DNA of 64,000 bases from Actinostola sp. cb2023 (Eukaryota; Cnidaria; Anthozoa; Actiniaria; Actinostolidae). Shown here piece by piece: positions 23,502 through 35,167 of the stretch. A program made the position numbers and the translations under genes. The notes beneath the pieces are model-generated. The model was not told where the DNA came from. It saw only the letters and a program-made list of their open reading frames with translations, and made no database searches. The DNA is taken from contig JAUJYZ010001010.1 in assembly GCA_033675265.1 (NCBI GenBank), positions 1 to 64,000 of the forward strand, written 5' to 3'. How positions within the stretch are numbered: position 1 is the stretch's first letter; each line of letters starts with the position of its first letter.

Positions 23502-26500
23502 CTAAGTTACTAATTCATCTCTGTCATCCTCTTGTCGCGAATAACCTGGAGAAGTAACTTTACGCTTTTTGTAGAAAAACACCAGCCCAATAACTGTGCC
23601 TACGATGACGACAGGGATTATAATGACGACAGCAATAACTCCACCTCCCACTCCACCTTTCGGCTTGGGTGTCTTCTTTGGTGGCACTGAAAATATAAAG
23701 CAAAAAAATGGGATTTTCAGCGTGTGCACTTGGGATCAGTTCCAAGTCTCTGCATTTCGATATGCGGATGTGTTACGCTAAGTTGCGCGCAACAAATTGC
23801 AGAGGTGAATATGACTTATAGAATCGTTTTCGTATGAGTGGGAAACCTACGGTACGGAGTTACGGTCACGGTAAAGAATCGAACACATTGTATTCAACCA
23901 ATCACAGCGCGCAAAATCATCGGTCAACCAACCAGAATGCTTCAGTGGATACCGCACGATGGCGCGATACGGTCACCGCACGGCACGAACCGTACCGTAA
24001 CTACTTCCCACTCATACGAAAACGACTCTATACAGCCGGCAATATTGCGCGCACCGTGTGTCTTCTGTACCTATAGTGGGGCCTTTAGTATTTACAGAAA
24101 CTCACGTACAATGATCGCAATCTTAGAGTTTCTAGTCCTTGCTAGAGTAGTAGCTAACACAGGTACTGAGTTTGGGCTATCTGTTGGCTTTTCGGGACAG
24201 TATGTCGTGCGTGTTATCATTCAGTTGATGATATAATAGGTCGTTTCCGTTATATAGCGCATTTTACGTTGTCTCAATGCGCTTTCACAACGTACCGATG
24301 GAGGACTTTTTCGAGCCGGCTGCATATGATAGGCGCCCACGGCAGCCGTGCAGCTTACAATCATGAGGAGTTAGTTAACGTATGTATGTCTGTCTGTCTG
24401 TCTATCGATCTATATATATCGATCGATTCTTTATAGTTGTAGTAATTTATATTTATATTTTATAGTAGGGCTCCCATTGATAGCAGTACGCTTTGTTACT
24501 GAAGGGACTACCCTGCTTAAATAAAGGTTTTAATAGTTGTAGTAATTTATATTTATATTTTATATTAGGGCTCCCATTGATAGTAGTACGCTTTGTTACT
24601 GAAGGGACTACCCTGCTTAAATAAAGGTTTTCATTCATTCAAGTAATCTTACCTTTAAATATATCTATCCACTTCATCGGTGGAGGCCATGATGTGTGTT
24701 TACAGAATCCATTGTACGGCTCTCCAAAAGCCAATTTCTCACAATAAAAGAAAAACCTCAGAGGTGTGTCGAACAGCTCAGGACACTGGAAACTAACGTT
24801 CCTACACACGTCTTTACAAGCTGTATAGAAGGCGATCCCTTCGTGTGCGAAACAGGGAGGCAGGTACTCAGCACAGAAGAGTTTTTTAATGTTCGTAGAG
24901 CATTTACTGAAGTTTTTCATTAGATTCACAAGCCTCTCAGCACCAGAGTTTGGAGTTGGTATCGACACACTAGCATCATTTGTGTAGTTTTTTCGATACA
25001 TGTGCTTATACAGGAGTTTCTGTCTCTCGTGAGTTAAGATGGTGTGTTCATAACCTATACCTTGGCAAAAAGGAACGATAACAGGCTCACAGCTTCTTTC
25101 TAGCGGACCTGCAAGATAACAAAGCAAACTTATTTAGTTCTTCAGTCCATTCGACTTTAACTCTAGTTTGATAGACCCCTTCTGGGATCCATTTGCTTTA
25201 CGGTTCAATCCCTTTGCTTGTCAGGGTTCCCTTTGCTTGTCAGGGGTCCCTTTGCTTGTCAGGGGTCCCTTTGCTTGTCAGGGTTCCCTTTGCTTGTCAG
25301 GGGTCCCTTTGCTTGTCAGGGGTCCCTTTGCTTGTCAGGGGTCCCTTTGCTTGTCAGGGGTCCCTTTGCTTGTCAGGGGTCCCTTTGCTTGTCAGGGGTC
25401 CCTTTGCTTGTCAGGGGTCCCTTTGCTTGTCAGGGTTCCCTTTGCTTGTCAGGGATCCCTTTTATTGTCAGGGGTCCCTTTGCTTGTCCGGGGTCCCTTT
25501 GCTTGTCAGGGGTCCCTTTGCTTGTCAGGGGTCCCTTTGCTTGTCAGGGGTCCCTTTGCTTGTCAGGGGTCCCTTTGCTTGTCAGGGGTCCCTTTGCTTG
25601 TCAGGGGTCCCTTTGCTTGTCAGGGGTCCCTTTGCTTGTCAGGGGTCCCTTTGCTTGTCAGGGGTCCCTTTGCTTGTCAGGGGTCCCTTTGCTTGCCAGG
25701 GGTCCCTTTTATTGTCAGGGATCCCTTTGATTGTCAGGGGTCCCTTTGCTTGTCAGGGGTCCCTTTGCTTGTCAGGGTTCCCTTTGCTTGTCAGGGTTCC
25801 CTTTGCTTGTCAGGGTTCCCTTTGCTTGTCAGGGGTCCCTTTGCTTGTCAGGGGTCCCTTTGCTTGTCAGGGGTCCCTTTGCTTGTCAGGGGTCCCTTTG
25901 CTTGTCAGGGGTCCCTTTGCTTGTCAGTGGTCCCTTTGCTTGTCAGGGGTCCCTTTGCTTGTCAGGGGTCCCTTTGCTTGTCAGGGTTCCCTTTGCTTGT
26001 CAGGGGTCCCTTTGCTTGTCAGGGGTCCCTTTGCTTGTCAGGGTTCCTTTTGCTTGTCAGGGGTCCCTTTGCTTGTCAGGGGTCCCTTTGCTTGTCAGGG
26101 GTCCCTTTGCTTGTCAGGGGTCCCTTTGCTTGTCAGGGTTCCCTTTGCTTGTCAGGGATCCCTTTGCTTGTCAGGGATCCCTTTTGCTTGTCAGGGTTCC
26201 CTTTGCTTGTCAGGGATCCCTTTGCTTGCCAGGGGTCCCTTTTGCTTGTCAGGGGTCCCTTTGCTTGTTAGGGGTCCCTTTTATTGTCAGGGTTCACTTT
26301 GCTTGTTAGGGATCCCTTTTATTGTCAGGGTTCACTTTGCTTGTTAGGGGTCCCTTTTATTGTCAGGGTTCCCTTTGCTTGTTAGGGGTCCCTTTTATTG
26401 TCAGGGTTCACTTTGCTTGTTAGGGGTCCCTTTTATTGTCAGGGTTCCCTTTGCTTGTTAGGGGTCCCTTTTATTGTCAGGGTTCACTTTGCTCGTTAGG

Positions 26501-29500
26501 GGTCCCTTTTATCGTCAGGGTTCACTTTGCTTGTTAGGGGTCCCTTTTATTGTCAGGGTTCACTTTGCTTGTTAGGGGTCCCTTTTATTGTCAGTGTTCC
26601 CTTTGCTTGTTAGGGATCCCTTTGCTTGTCAGGTGTCCCTTTTATTGTCAGGGTTCCCTTTGCTTGTCAGGGATCCCTTTGCTTGTCAGGGTTCCCTTTG
26701 CTTGTCAGGTGTCCCTTTTATTGCCAGGGTTCCCTTTGCTTGTCAGGTGTCCCTTTTATTGCCAGGGTTCCCTTTGCTTGTCAGGGATCCCTTTGCTTGC
26801 CAGGGGTCCCTTTTGCTTGTCAGGGGTCCCTTTGCTTGTCAGGGTTCCCTTTGCTTGTCAGGGATCCCTTTGCTTGTCAGGGATCCCTTTTGCTTGTCAG
26901 GGTTCCCTTTGCTTGTCAGGGATCCCTTTGCTTGCCAGGGGTCCCTTTTGCTTGTCAGGGGTCCCTTTGCTTGTTAGGGGTCCCTTTTATTGTCAGGGTT
27001 CACTTTGCTTGTTAGGGATCCCTTTTATTGTCAGGGTTCACTTTGCTTGTTAGGGGTCCCTTTTATTGTCAGGGTTCCCTTTGCTTGTTAGGGGTCCCTT
27101 TTATTGTCAGGGTTCACTTTGCTTGTTAGGGGTCCCTTTTATTGTCAGGGTTCCCTTTGCTTGTTAGGGGTCCCTTTTATTGTCAGGGTTCACTTTGCTC
27201 GTTAGGGGTCCCTTTTATTGTCAGGGTTCACTTTGCTTGTTAGGGGTCCCTTTTATTGTCAGGGTTCACTTTGCTTGTTAGGGGTCCCTTTTATTGTCAG
27301 TGTTCCCTTTGCTTGTTAGGGATCCCTTTGCTTGTCAGGTGTCCCTTTTATTGTCAGGGTTCCCTTTGCTTGTCAGGGATCCCTTTGCTTGTCAGGGTTC
27401 CCTTTGCTTGTCAGGTGTCCCTTTTATTGCCAGGGTTCCCTTTGCTTGTCAGGTGTCCCTTTTATTGCCAGGGTTCCCTTTGCTTGTCAGGGATCCCTTT
27501 GCTTGTTAGGGATCCCTTTGCTTGTTAGGGGTCCCTTTGCTTGTCAGGTGTCCCTTTTATTGCCAGGGTTCCCTTTGCTTGTCAGGGATCCCTTTGCTTG
27601 TTAGGGATCCCTTTGCTTGTCAGGTGTCCCTTTTATTGCCAGGGTTCCCTTTGCTTGTCAGGGATCCCTTTGCTTGTCAGGGTTCCCTTTGCTTGTCAGG
27701 GGTCCCTTTTATTGTCAGGGTTCACTTTGCTTGTTAGGGGTCCCTTTTATTGTCAGGGTTCCCTTTGCTTGTCAGGGATCCCTTTTATTGTCAGGGTTCC
27801 CTTTGCTTGTCAGGGATCCCTTTGCTTGTCAGGTGTCCCTTTTATTGTCAGGGTTCCCTTTGCTTGTGAGGGATCCCTTTGCTTGTCAGGGTTCCCTTTG
27901 CTTGTTAGGGATCCCTTTGCTTGTCAGGTGTCCCTTTTATTGTCAGGGTTCCCTTTGCTTGTCAGGGATCCCTTTGCTTGTTAGGGATCCCTTTGCTTGT
28001 CAGGTGTCCCTTTTATTGTCAGGGTTCCCTTTGCTTGTCAGGGATCCCTTTGCTTGTTAGGGATCCCTTTGCTTGTTAGGGATCCCTTTGCTTGTCAGGT
28101 GTCCCTTTTATTGTCAGGGTTCCCTTTGCTTGTCAGGGATCCCTTTGATTGTCAGGGGTCTCTTTGATTTCATTGAGGTTAAAACTGATGACAGTCCCTC
28201 TCGTTCAATAGACAACAGGAAGCCCATAGAGGAAAATGTAGATCGAGTCAGTTATTTTAAAAAGAATTCAACTATACGGATGATTACTTTCGCTTTAGCC
28301 TAATCTACTATACACGAGCAAATTTTCCTTGACAAGGTTTCCTTGACAAGGAAGACTTGCTCGTGTAGACGACAAAAACATCGCAAATTTCTCCTTGTCA
28401 AGGAAAACATGCTCGTGTAGACGACAAAAACATCGCAAATTTCTCCTTGTCAAGGAAAACTTGTTCGTGTAGATGCGGCTTACTGGCTTATCGAACTCCA
28501 CTGACAACTGAATTGATCATGAACTCAACGCCGATCCCAACAAAATAGAATTCCATCGTAAATACCGTTTGTTCGTCAGCACTCATAGAAGCGTAGGGAG
28601 CCCAGGCTCATTATCTGTGAATACCATTTTATTTGCATATTTACAGTAAATGTATGTGCCTTTAAATCATCCCTCCGTAAGATTTTTCTTAAATAATAAA
28701 ACTTGTTTTCACTAATGTGTTTTTCTTAGTACTTTCGATGTTGTGACGGCGTTTCAGCGCGCGTCATTAGAGCGTTTTTAACGAAAATACCCCTGAAATG
28801 TCTTCTTCTTTAATATACTCTTTCAGGGGTTTTCTGGTATGCAAATAAAACGGTCTTGAGCTTGCTGCAGCTAGTATCATGTGTATTTTGAAGAGCATTT
28901 TGTGTTTTCATTTTGTTTCTATTCAATATCAACGTGCTGACAGTAGGGGGGAGGAGATCTCTAAAGCCACGAAATCATTCTGTTTTGGCGGTGATTAATT
29001 ATTGAAAACTGAAGCTATATATTTCAATAACAAAATTGCGCCGGTCGGAATTCATGAAAATAACGATGTTTAGCATTAAGGTAGTTAGAGTCAATTACGA
29101 TTTGTTTTCTACAATAAGCTTTCTTTTACGTTTTTTGTATTTACTCAATAACTTTTGGAGCGAAGACAATCATAGCACATGCCGGTTGGTTTGATTTGCG
29201 GTCAGACAATGCAAATTTTAAATTCAAATTTCTACACGAAACAAACAATGGCTCAACAGACAGAATAATAAAGGTTACATATCTAAGACAGCGAAACCTG
29301 GATTGAAGTATATCTGCTTACCCATGCTAGAGGAATTGTAGTGCGTGTGAAACTGTGGTGGTTCATAACAGGTTCCTTGACTTGCTGTACTATTTTGGAG
29401 CATTGAACACAAGGCCACTAGAGTATCTACCAAGAAGTCGGGTAGCGAACCCTCGCATCGCTTGAGGAATTCGGAACAGACCCTTCGACAAGGCAGGAAT

Positions 29501-29802
29501 GGTTTCGAGCTACTTTCCTTGCAGTACGGAGCGAGAAAGGAACAGGCCATCGTCTCCGCCATACGCCCAGCCGAACAGTTTTTGATCGCAGTCATAAGAA
29601 AATCAACAAACGCCTTTATCGAGGTGATGGATCTTCTGGAAAGATCTTGGGGGATAGGAAACGTGTAGTTATATCCCGCCAGTGAACACTTCGCCAACGG
29701 CCCGTCCCGAAGAGGCTTACATTTCTGAAAGGCACTGGCAAACGTACCTTCGAATCTCAAGCAGAGTAGGAAGAAGAAGATACCAAGCTTCAAAGACGCC
29801 AT
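23502..29802 (-). CDS. Two-FZ single-pass membrane receptor (gene C)
   Basis: Exons 29802-29322, 25108-24653 and 23686-23502, all phase 1 with GT/AG borders, give 373 residues. A signal peptide is followed by FZ1 (from about residue 28, first cysteine in FQKCKPL) and FZ2 in exon 2 (CQGIGYEHT, PPCFAHEG, CKHTSWP). A glycine-rich hinge precedes TM at about 324-350. The tail ends EDDRDELVT, the same ending as B although the membrane-proximal RKLPW of B, D and E is absent. It is more diverged than B is from A, so it is an older paralogue. Intron 1 (4.2 kb) is mostly minisatellite; intron 2 holds a MITE and a LINE-tail duplication. It shares a short head-to-head upstream region with gene D. The ligand is unknown. 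Confidence 0.9.
23821..24028. repeat. MITE, CGTATGAGTGGGAA family, in C intron 2
   Basis: Ends GAATCGTTTTCGTATGAGTG and its inverted partner CACTCATACGAAAACGACTC, with TATA on each side as a likely target duplication. Family member of 7871-8241. Confidence 0.75.
24432..24632. repeat. Tandem copy of a LINE-like 3' tail
   Basis: Two 100-base direct copies containing GGGCTCCCATTGATAG and ACCCTGCTTAAATAAAGG, the last followed by TTCATTCATTC. A related tail is at 45503-45580. The short repeated end is typical of LINE (L2/CR1-type) 3' termini. Confidence 0.6.
25213..28165. repeat. 19-bp minisatellite, about 155 copies, in C intron 1
   Basis: The unit is TCCCTTTGCTTGTCAGGGG and variants (CCCTTTTATTGTCAGGG, TTCACTTTGCTTGTTAGGG). 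The first kilobase is nearly uniform; from about 26260 it becomes mixed, and long stretches recur with a shift of 706 bases (for example 26550 and 27256). The unit has no stop in any forward frame, so 370-384-residue open frames arise; these are artefacts inside an intron. Confidence 0.95.
28313..28475. repeat. 52-bp tandem repeat in C intron 1
   Basis: About three copies of a unit containing CTCCTTGTCAAGGAAAAC and TGCTCGTGTAGACGACA. Each copy contains the small palindrome CCTTGTCAAGG. Confidence 0.8.
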
Positions 29803-30396
29803 TGCTGTAGTTCACGACGATATTGACTCCTCGACTCGCTTTCTTGAGCTTTGAAGGGCATGAGGAACAAGAGTAGTGTCGTGTACAATGCTAATCAAAG
29901 AACTGGGACTCTATTCTTGAATATTTTACGAAGAACGCGTGTTTTGAGGCCGCGACGCGGATTCACGTCAGCCAGTAGTTGTCGTCAAATGTCACGCAAG
30001 ATGTTTTTGGAGACTGGAGCGCCACGCTTTCTTTTTTCTCGTCACGCTTTCTTCTTTTTTCTCGTCACGCTTTCTTCTTTTTTCTCGTCACGCTTTCTTC
30101 TTTTTTCTCGTCACCGTCTTTTTTATATATTATTATTTTATTATTTATTCATAGTTTATGCGGACGTTGTGCCTCTGCATGTTTAGTGCTTATCACCAGT
30201 CGGCATTGTCTGATATCTTGACCCAAGCAGAAAACTCTCGGAAACTAATACATACAGAACATCAACAACACTTCACCCGATATAATTAGCAGCGACCTCT
30301 CATGCTGGACCTGATTCCTCGCTTCATCACAACCGCTTGGAACTACAACACTTATAACTGTAAGCGTCGAAGTGACGTAAGGTCTTGTTCAAAAGA
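29803..30396. promoter_or_regulatory. Head-to-head intergenic region of C and D
   Basis: Only 594 bases separate the start codons of C (minus) and D (plus), so both promoters must lie here or overlap. It contains about four copies of a 23-base unit (CACGCTTTCTTCTTTTTTCT, 30021-30115) and a CRE/ATF-like TGACGTAA at 30373-30380, 17 bases before the D start. The same motif sits at the same distance before gene E (40176-40183). No clear TATA box was assigned. Confidence 0.45.
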
Positions 30397-31079
30397 ATGA
30401 CTCCAAGTCTACCTGCTTTGTTCTTTACGATAGCTTTCACTGCAACACTAACTTCATCTGTGTTTTCTCAACAATGTGCATCCATGTCTGGGACGCCACT
30501 TAATGGCTGCAATGTCGCTGGGTATGACTCGACTTTCCCGATGCCTTACAACATGAGCAACCGTTCCAGACGTTGGGTGTCCTCCTTTCTATCTTACATA
30601 CTAAGGACGACAGCCACGAATAATTGCTCTGGCCTTGCGCAACTGGGCGAAATGGTAGTGTGTGCCATCTTCGTTCCACGATGCACAGATGGGAAGTTGA
30701 ATTTGCCATGTAAACGAGTTTGTGCAGAGTTCGTGAGTAGGTGTAGTGGCTTTGTTGACCCATTTTCGCTCGAGTATTACGTTGCTTACTGCACGCTTCT
30801 GCCTGATGCCAAACCCTCGTCAGGGAAATGCTTTGAGCCACCAGGCTTCGATCGACATTATAACGACTCAAGCTCAGGTAATGAAAAGGTATCTTAGACA
30901 TGTTTAATAAAGTTATTATTATTATTTATTATTTATTTTTATTATTATTGTTATTATTATTTATTATTTATTATTATTATATATAATAATATTATTATTT
31001 ATTATTATTATTATTATTATTATTTATTATTATTATTATTTTATTATTATTATTATTATTGTTATTATTATTATTATTA

Positions 31080-31128
<49 letters not shown>

Positions 31129-31408
31129 AAGAGGAAGTTCGCTGTACTTTGAACACATTCTTTTAGTCACTCTAGTTGCTGTGCTGTGCTGTGCTGTGCT
31201 GTGCTGTGCTGTGCTGTGCTGTGCTGTGCTGTGCTGTGCTGTGCTGTGCTGTGCTGTGCTGTGCTGTGCTGTGCTGTGCTGTGCTGTGCTGTGCTGTGCT
31301 GTGCTGTGCTGCTGTGCTGCTGTGCTGTGCTGTGCTGTGCTGTGCTGTGCTGTGCTGTGCTGTGCTGTGCTGTGCTGTGCTGTGCTGTGCTCTGCTGTGC
31401 TCTGCTCT

Positions 31409-31474
<66 letters not shown>

Positions 31475-34400
31475 TAAGGGTATTTAAATGTATACCCTAT
31501 CCCAGATTGAAAGCGTGCTAAAGGGATATGTAAACTGATAGCGACTGATAGTGGCGTTATTGCGGAAACCATACCCTATACCAGACCAAAACGTACCCGA
31601 TCCCAGCCTAAAAAGGCAAAAAACGATACCCTACCCCAGACCTGGGAGCTCAAAAACCATACCCTATCCCGCGGCACATACCCGTATAGCGTATATAGGG
31701 GAGTACCCCCCCCCCCCCCCGGGGCTCTGCTGTGTGCTCTGCTGTGCTCTGCTGTGCTCTGCTGTGCTCTGCTGTGCTCTCTGCTGTGCTCTGCTGTGCT
31801 CTGCTGTGCTCTGCTGTGCTCTGCTGTGCTCTGCTGTGCTCTGCTGTGCTCTGCTGTGCTCTGCTGTGCTCTGCTGTGCTCTGCTGTGCTCTGCTGTGCT
31901 CTGCTGTGCTCTGCTGTGCTCTGCTGTGCTCTGCTGTGCTCTGCTGTGCTCTGCTGTGCTCTGCTGTGCTCTGCTGTGCTGCTGTGCTCTGCTGTGCTCT
32001 GCTGTGCTCTGCTGTGCTCTGCTGTGCTCTGCTGTGCTCTGCTGTGCTCTGCTGTGCTCTGCTGTGCTCTGCTGTGCTCTGCTGTGCTCTGCTGTGCTCT
32101 GCTGTGCTCTGCTGTGCTCTGCTGTGCTCTGCTGTGCTCTGCTGTGCTCTGCTGTGCTCTGCTGTGCTCTGCTGTGCTCTGCTGTGCTCTGCTGTGCTCT
32201 GCTCTGCTGCTGTGCTCTGCTGTGCTCTGCTGTGCTCTGCTGTGCTCTGCTGTGCTCTGCTGTGCTCTGCTCTGCTGTGCTCTGCTGTGCTCTGCTGCTC
32301 TGTGCTCTGCTGTGCTCTGCTGTGCTCTGCTGTGCTCTGCTGTGCTCTGCTGTGCTCTGCTGTGCTCTGCTGTGCTCTGCTGTGCTCTGCTGTGCTCTGC
32401 TGTGCTCTGCTGTGCTCTGCTGTGCTCTGCTGTGCTCTGCTGTGCTCTGCTGTGCTCTGCTGTGCTCTGCTGTGCTCTGCTGTGCTCTGCTGTGCTCTGC
32501 TGTGCTCTGCTGTGCTCTGCTGTGCTCTGCTGTGCTCTGCTGTGCTCTGCTGTGCTCTGCTGTGCTCTGCTGTGCTCTGCTGTGCTCTGCTGTGCTCTGC
32601 TGTGCTCTGCTGTGCTCTGCTGTGCTCTGCTGTGCTCTGCTGTGCTCTGCTGTGCTCTGCTGTGCTCTGCTGTGCTCTGCTGTGCTCTGCTGTGCTCTGC
32701 TGTGCTCTGCTGTGCTCTGCTGTGCTCTGCTGTGCTCTGCTGTGCTCTGCTGTGCTCTGCTGTGCTCTGCTGTGCTCTGCTGTGCTCTGCTGTGCTCTGC
32801 TGTGCTCTGCTGTGCTCTGCTGTGCTCTGCTGTGCTCTGCTGTGCTCTGCTGTGCTCTGCTGTGCTCTGCTGAGAACTGCTGTGCTCTGCTGAGAAAGAA
32901 TGTTTAGTATAAGAGCTGAAGTTGGTATAATCAGTCTAAATTTCCATCTTAAGTAGCCCGATAACTGGTGGAAAAGTCGTTTTGATCGGCAGGATCTTAA
33001 AGTCTATCAATTCGCCGAATGAAAAGCGGACTGCGTCACGTGCTGTTCATTGCGTAGTCTCCCTCGCATATATCCATTGCGCTGAGGGATGCAAATAAGC
33101 CGGTTACCGCAAACGATCTATAATATGGTGCCTGGGTAAACACCAGGGGTCAATTCAAGAAAACTTTCACAACTGTAATTTACAAGTGTAGCTATTGTTT
33201 TAGCTGCCAAGAACAATAGAACAAAGTATACATTTGTAAATTACAGTTGTAAAAGTTTTACTGAATTGACCCCAGATTAATCTCATGCTGTGACCGAAAT
33301 TATGTTCCTGGGACTGGAAAGTATGTGATGCAATTTTAACCCCCGGATATCCCATTTCTCCGTCGACCAATGAAAGCGCTGTTTTTCTATTCATGCATGT
33401 ATATATATATATTGTTTTGTAATCGTTTATTATTACAAATTCCGCTGTTGTTCTATTCATGCATGTATATTCATTCTAATGCATTTTTCTTTGTACATTC
33501 CCAGAATCACTTCAAGGAAAGTGCCACAAACTGATCTTCCCTTGGTGTCAAGGGCTTGGCTACCATTACACGATCATCAAAGAATCTACTCAAATAACGT
33601 CGTATAAATTTTTCTACGGCAAGAACTTTACCAGTGAGCCCAGCGTGGACAAGGTCGTCCTGAACGACTCTGGTATTTCGTACTGGTTAAACGTCCAGAG
33701 AAATTACTCCGCATGCGCTTTGGAGATCCAGAAGATGGTTTGCGGCGATCTATTCCCGCCCTGTTTCCCTGACGAAGGGACAGCGTTTTACACCGCCTGT
33801 AGTTCCACCTGCCTTCATATACGAAAGAAGTGTCCCGCCCTCTCAGAACACTCCGACCTTGGGTACTTTTTGAATTCTTGCGAGGCTTTGGCGTTTGGGA
33901 GCTCTGGTCATGGTTTTTGTAAACATTCATCGTGACCGAAACCCTTGATGTGGCTTCATTTATTCAATGGTAACAAACAATATTCCTTTTGCTAACTTTT
34001 AATTTGCCATTCACATTCACTTGTAGAACAATTGAGCTACTTCCGGGAGTGGTTATTTATTTTCGGGCTTCCTGTGTTAAGCTAATTTTGAGAGAAATTG
34101 GGAATCCCAACCCCCCCCCCCCCCCCAACACACTCCACGCTTGAATTGGAGGGATGTAAAAGAACCAACGCTTGCCCAGTGCGGTGATTACCATGGCAAC
34201 AAGTGTATTAGTCGAATTACTGTCATGGGTCACCCACCCTCTCAAAACAAAGTCGACAAAAGCAAATTGATAAAGTAACTAGACGAAATAGGTAACACTT
34301 AGATTTCTGGCCCCGGTTGCAAGAAAGGTGGTTAGCGCTCTCCAACGGATAAAATGATGCAGTTGTCCAATAAATTTTATCCGTTAGATAGGACTTATCC

Positions 34401-34721
34401 GATCCGGTGGATAGTGCTAACCACCATCGTGCAACCGGAGCCTGGTAATAAAAAAAACAACCTTTTTACAATCATTCTGTTTTAGATCAAAAACCCAAAC
34501 CAGGCCCAACTACTCGACCTCATCTAGCACCTCAAATACCAGCCTATGTAATTGCGATTGCTGTAGTCGCATCTCTGATTGTGATTGGTTTAGCCGTTGC
34601 GGCTGCGTTACTATGGAGACAGCGTAAGCTACCATGGTTTGCCAGGAGGTTCAAACGAGCAGAAGATACGAAAGACATTATCCAGGAAGAGCCACAACAG
34701 GATGGGATTCCAAATCTATAA
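30397..34721 (+). CDS. Two-FZ receptor with in-frame TGA before the TM exon (gene D)
   Basis: Exons 30397-30877, 33505-33969 and 34486-34721 are the same lengths as in gene E and would give 393 residues. Codon 304 is TGA (33933-33935), where E has TGG in the motif KHSSWPKP. Read literally, the product is a 303-residue secreted protein with a signal peptide and two FZ domains, each with all ten cysteines, but no transmembrane segment. The downstream part of exon 2 and exon 3 (TM, RKLPW, tail ending GIPNL) remain fully open, so the change is recent or tolerated. Options are a soluble decoy, a young pseudogene, a polymorphism, or a sequencing error. I start at ATG 30397; the TTG 12 bases upstream is not used. 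Gene D is a tandem duplicate of E. Confidence 0.8.
30915..31128. repeat. (ATT)n microsatellite in D intron 1
   Basis: An impure ATT run that begins 15 bases after GACATGTTTAATAAAGTT, which follows the exon 1 donor. The same join is present in gene E. Confidence 0.9.
31178..31408. repeat. (TGTGC)n pentamer satellite
   Basis: About 46 copies of the pentamer GCTGT (TGTGC in register), ending in a few GCTCT copies. It starts at the same site in intron 1 where gene E has (GCTCG)n. Confidence 0.95.
31409..31471. repeat. 63-base G run
   Basis: An uninterrupted run of G at the junction between the pentamer satellite and a transposon fragment. Such length is unusual in an assembly and may be inaccurate. 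Confidence 0.9.
31472..31725. mobile_element. GGGGGTACTCCC-type element inside the satellite
   Basis: Contains AAAACCATACCCTATCCC and ends TATAGGGGAGTACCCCC followed by a C run, as does the element at 42048-42426. Together with the preceding G run it forms the two inverted ends of one insertion that splits the satellite. Confidence 0.6.
31726..32890. repeat. (TGTGCTCTGC)n decamer satellite
   Basis: About 115 very uniform copies of the decamer GCTGTGCTCT, a dimer of the pentamers GCTGT and GCTCT, with a few register slips near 31978, 32200-32270 and 32290. It gives long open frames in three forward frames that are artefacts. Confidence 0.95.
33146..33273. repeat. Foldback MITE in D intron 1
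   Basis: GGGGTCAATTCA at the left is answered by TGAATTGACCCC at the right, and the arms continue through AACTGTAATTTACA / TGTAAATTACAGTT. No equivalent is present in the matching intron of gene E. Confidence 0.8.
34309..34443. repeat. CCCCGGTTGCACGAAAGG foldback MITE (D intron 2)
   Basis: Ends GGCCCCGGTTGCA and TGCAACCGGAGCC with internal inverted ATCCGTT/GGATAA blocks. It is shared with gene E (43431-43564), so it predates the duplication; a further copy is at 57711-57861. Confidence 0.85.
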
Positions 34722-35167
34722 ATGACTACTGGCGGTTATTATTTGAAGTTGAATTACGGTATTGTTTTATACCTTATCACTGTTTGTCCTAAACTGTAAG
34801 TTGATGTCGTGGATCCAATTTGAGAATATGACTCCCAAAAATCTTTGCATGTTTAACAACACACAGTTCTTTAGAATCTACGACAATAGGGTTGAAAGCA
34901 TCCGTAATATGTTGAAAGGCAATAGTGAGTGCTTTACATTTTAACTGATTTGTCTGCGTTTAACTGCAGTTCGTTCGTGGCAGACCAGCGCGCCCTACTG
35001 TCGCAATGGCATGCTGTATATGGCTGCGGGACCCCTAAACTAAACAAGGGCGCGTTTGGTAATTAGCGACGTCGATTTTTAGCTGCACAACTTCCATCAC
35101 CGCTACTGCGCCTCCCTCGATATCCAATTTGTTTTTTGTTTATACACGTAGCCTTAGTATCAAATCA

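Noticed and set aside
25213..28165. Regular repeats as a possible CRISPR array
   Set aside because: There are no unique spacers; units are directly adjacent and the sequence is animal nuclear DNA.
25168..28303. Several overlapping open frames of up to 384 residues with LCLSGVPLLVRGPFACQG repeats
   Set aside because: They arise from a 19-base tandem repeat without stop codons and are open in all three forward frames; they lie inside intron 1 of gene C on the other strand.
31172..32907. Long open frames of Leu/Cys/Ala/Val or Ala/Gln/His/Ser repeats
   Set aside because: Translations of pentamer and decamer satellites in an intron.
33933..33935. Selenocysteine coding at the in-frame TGA of gene D
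   Set aside because: The paralogue has Trp, not Cys, at this place, and I see no evidence for a SECIS-type element tied to this gene.
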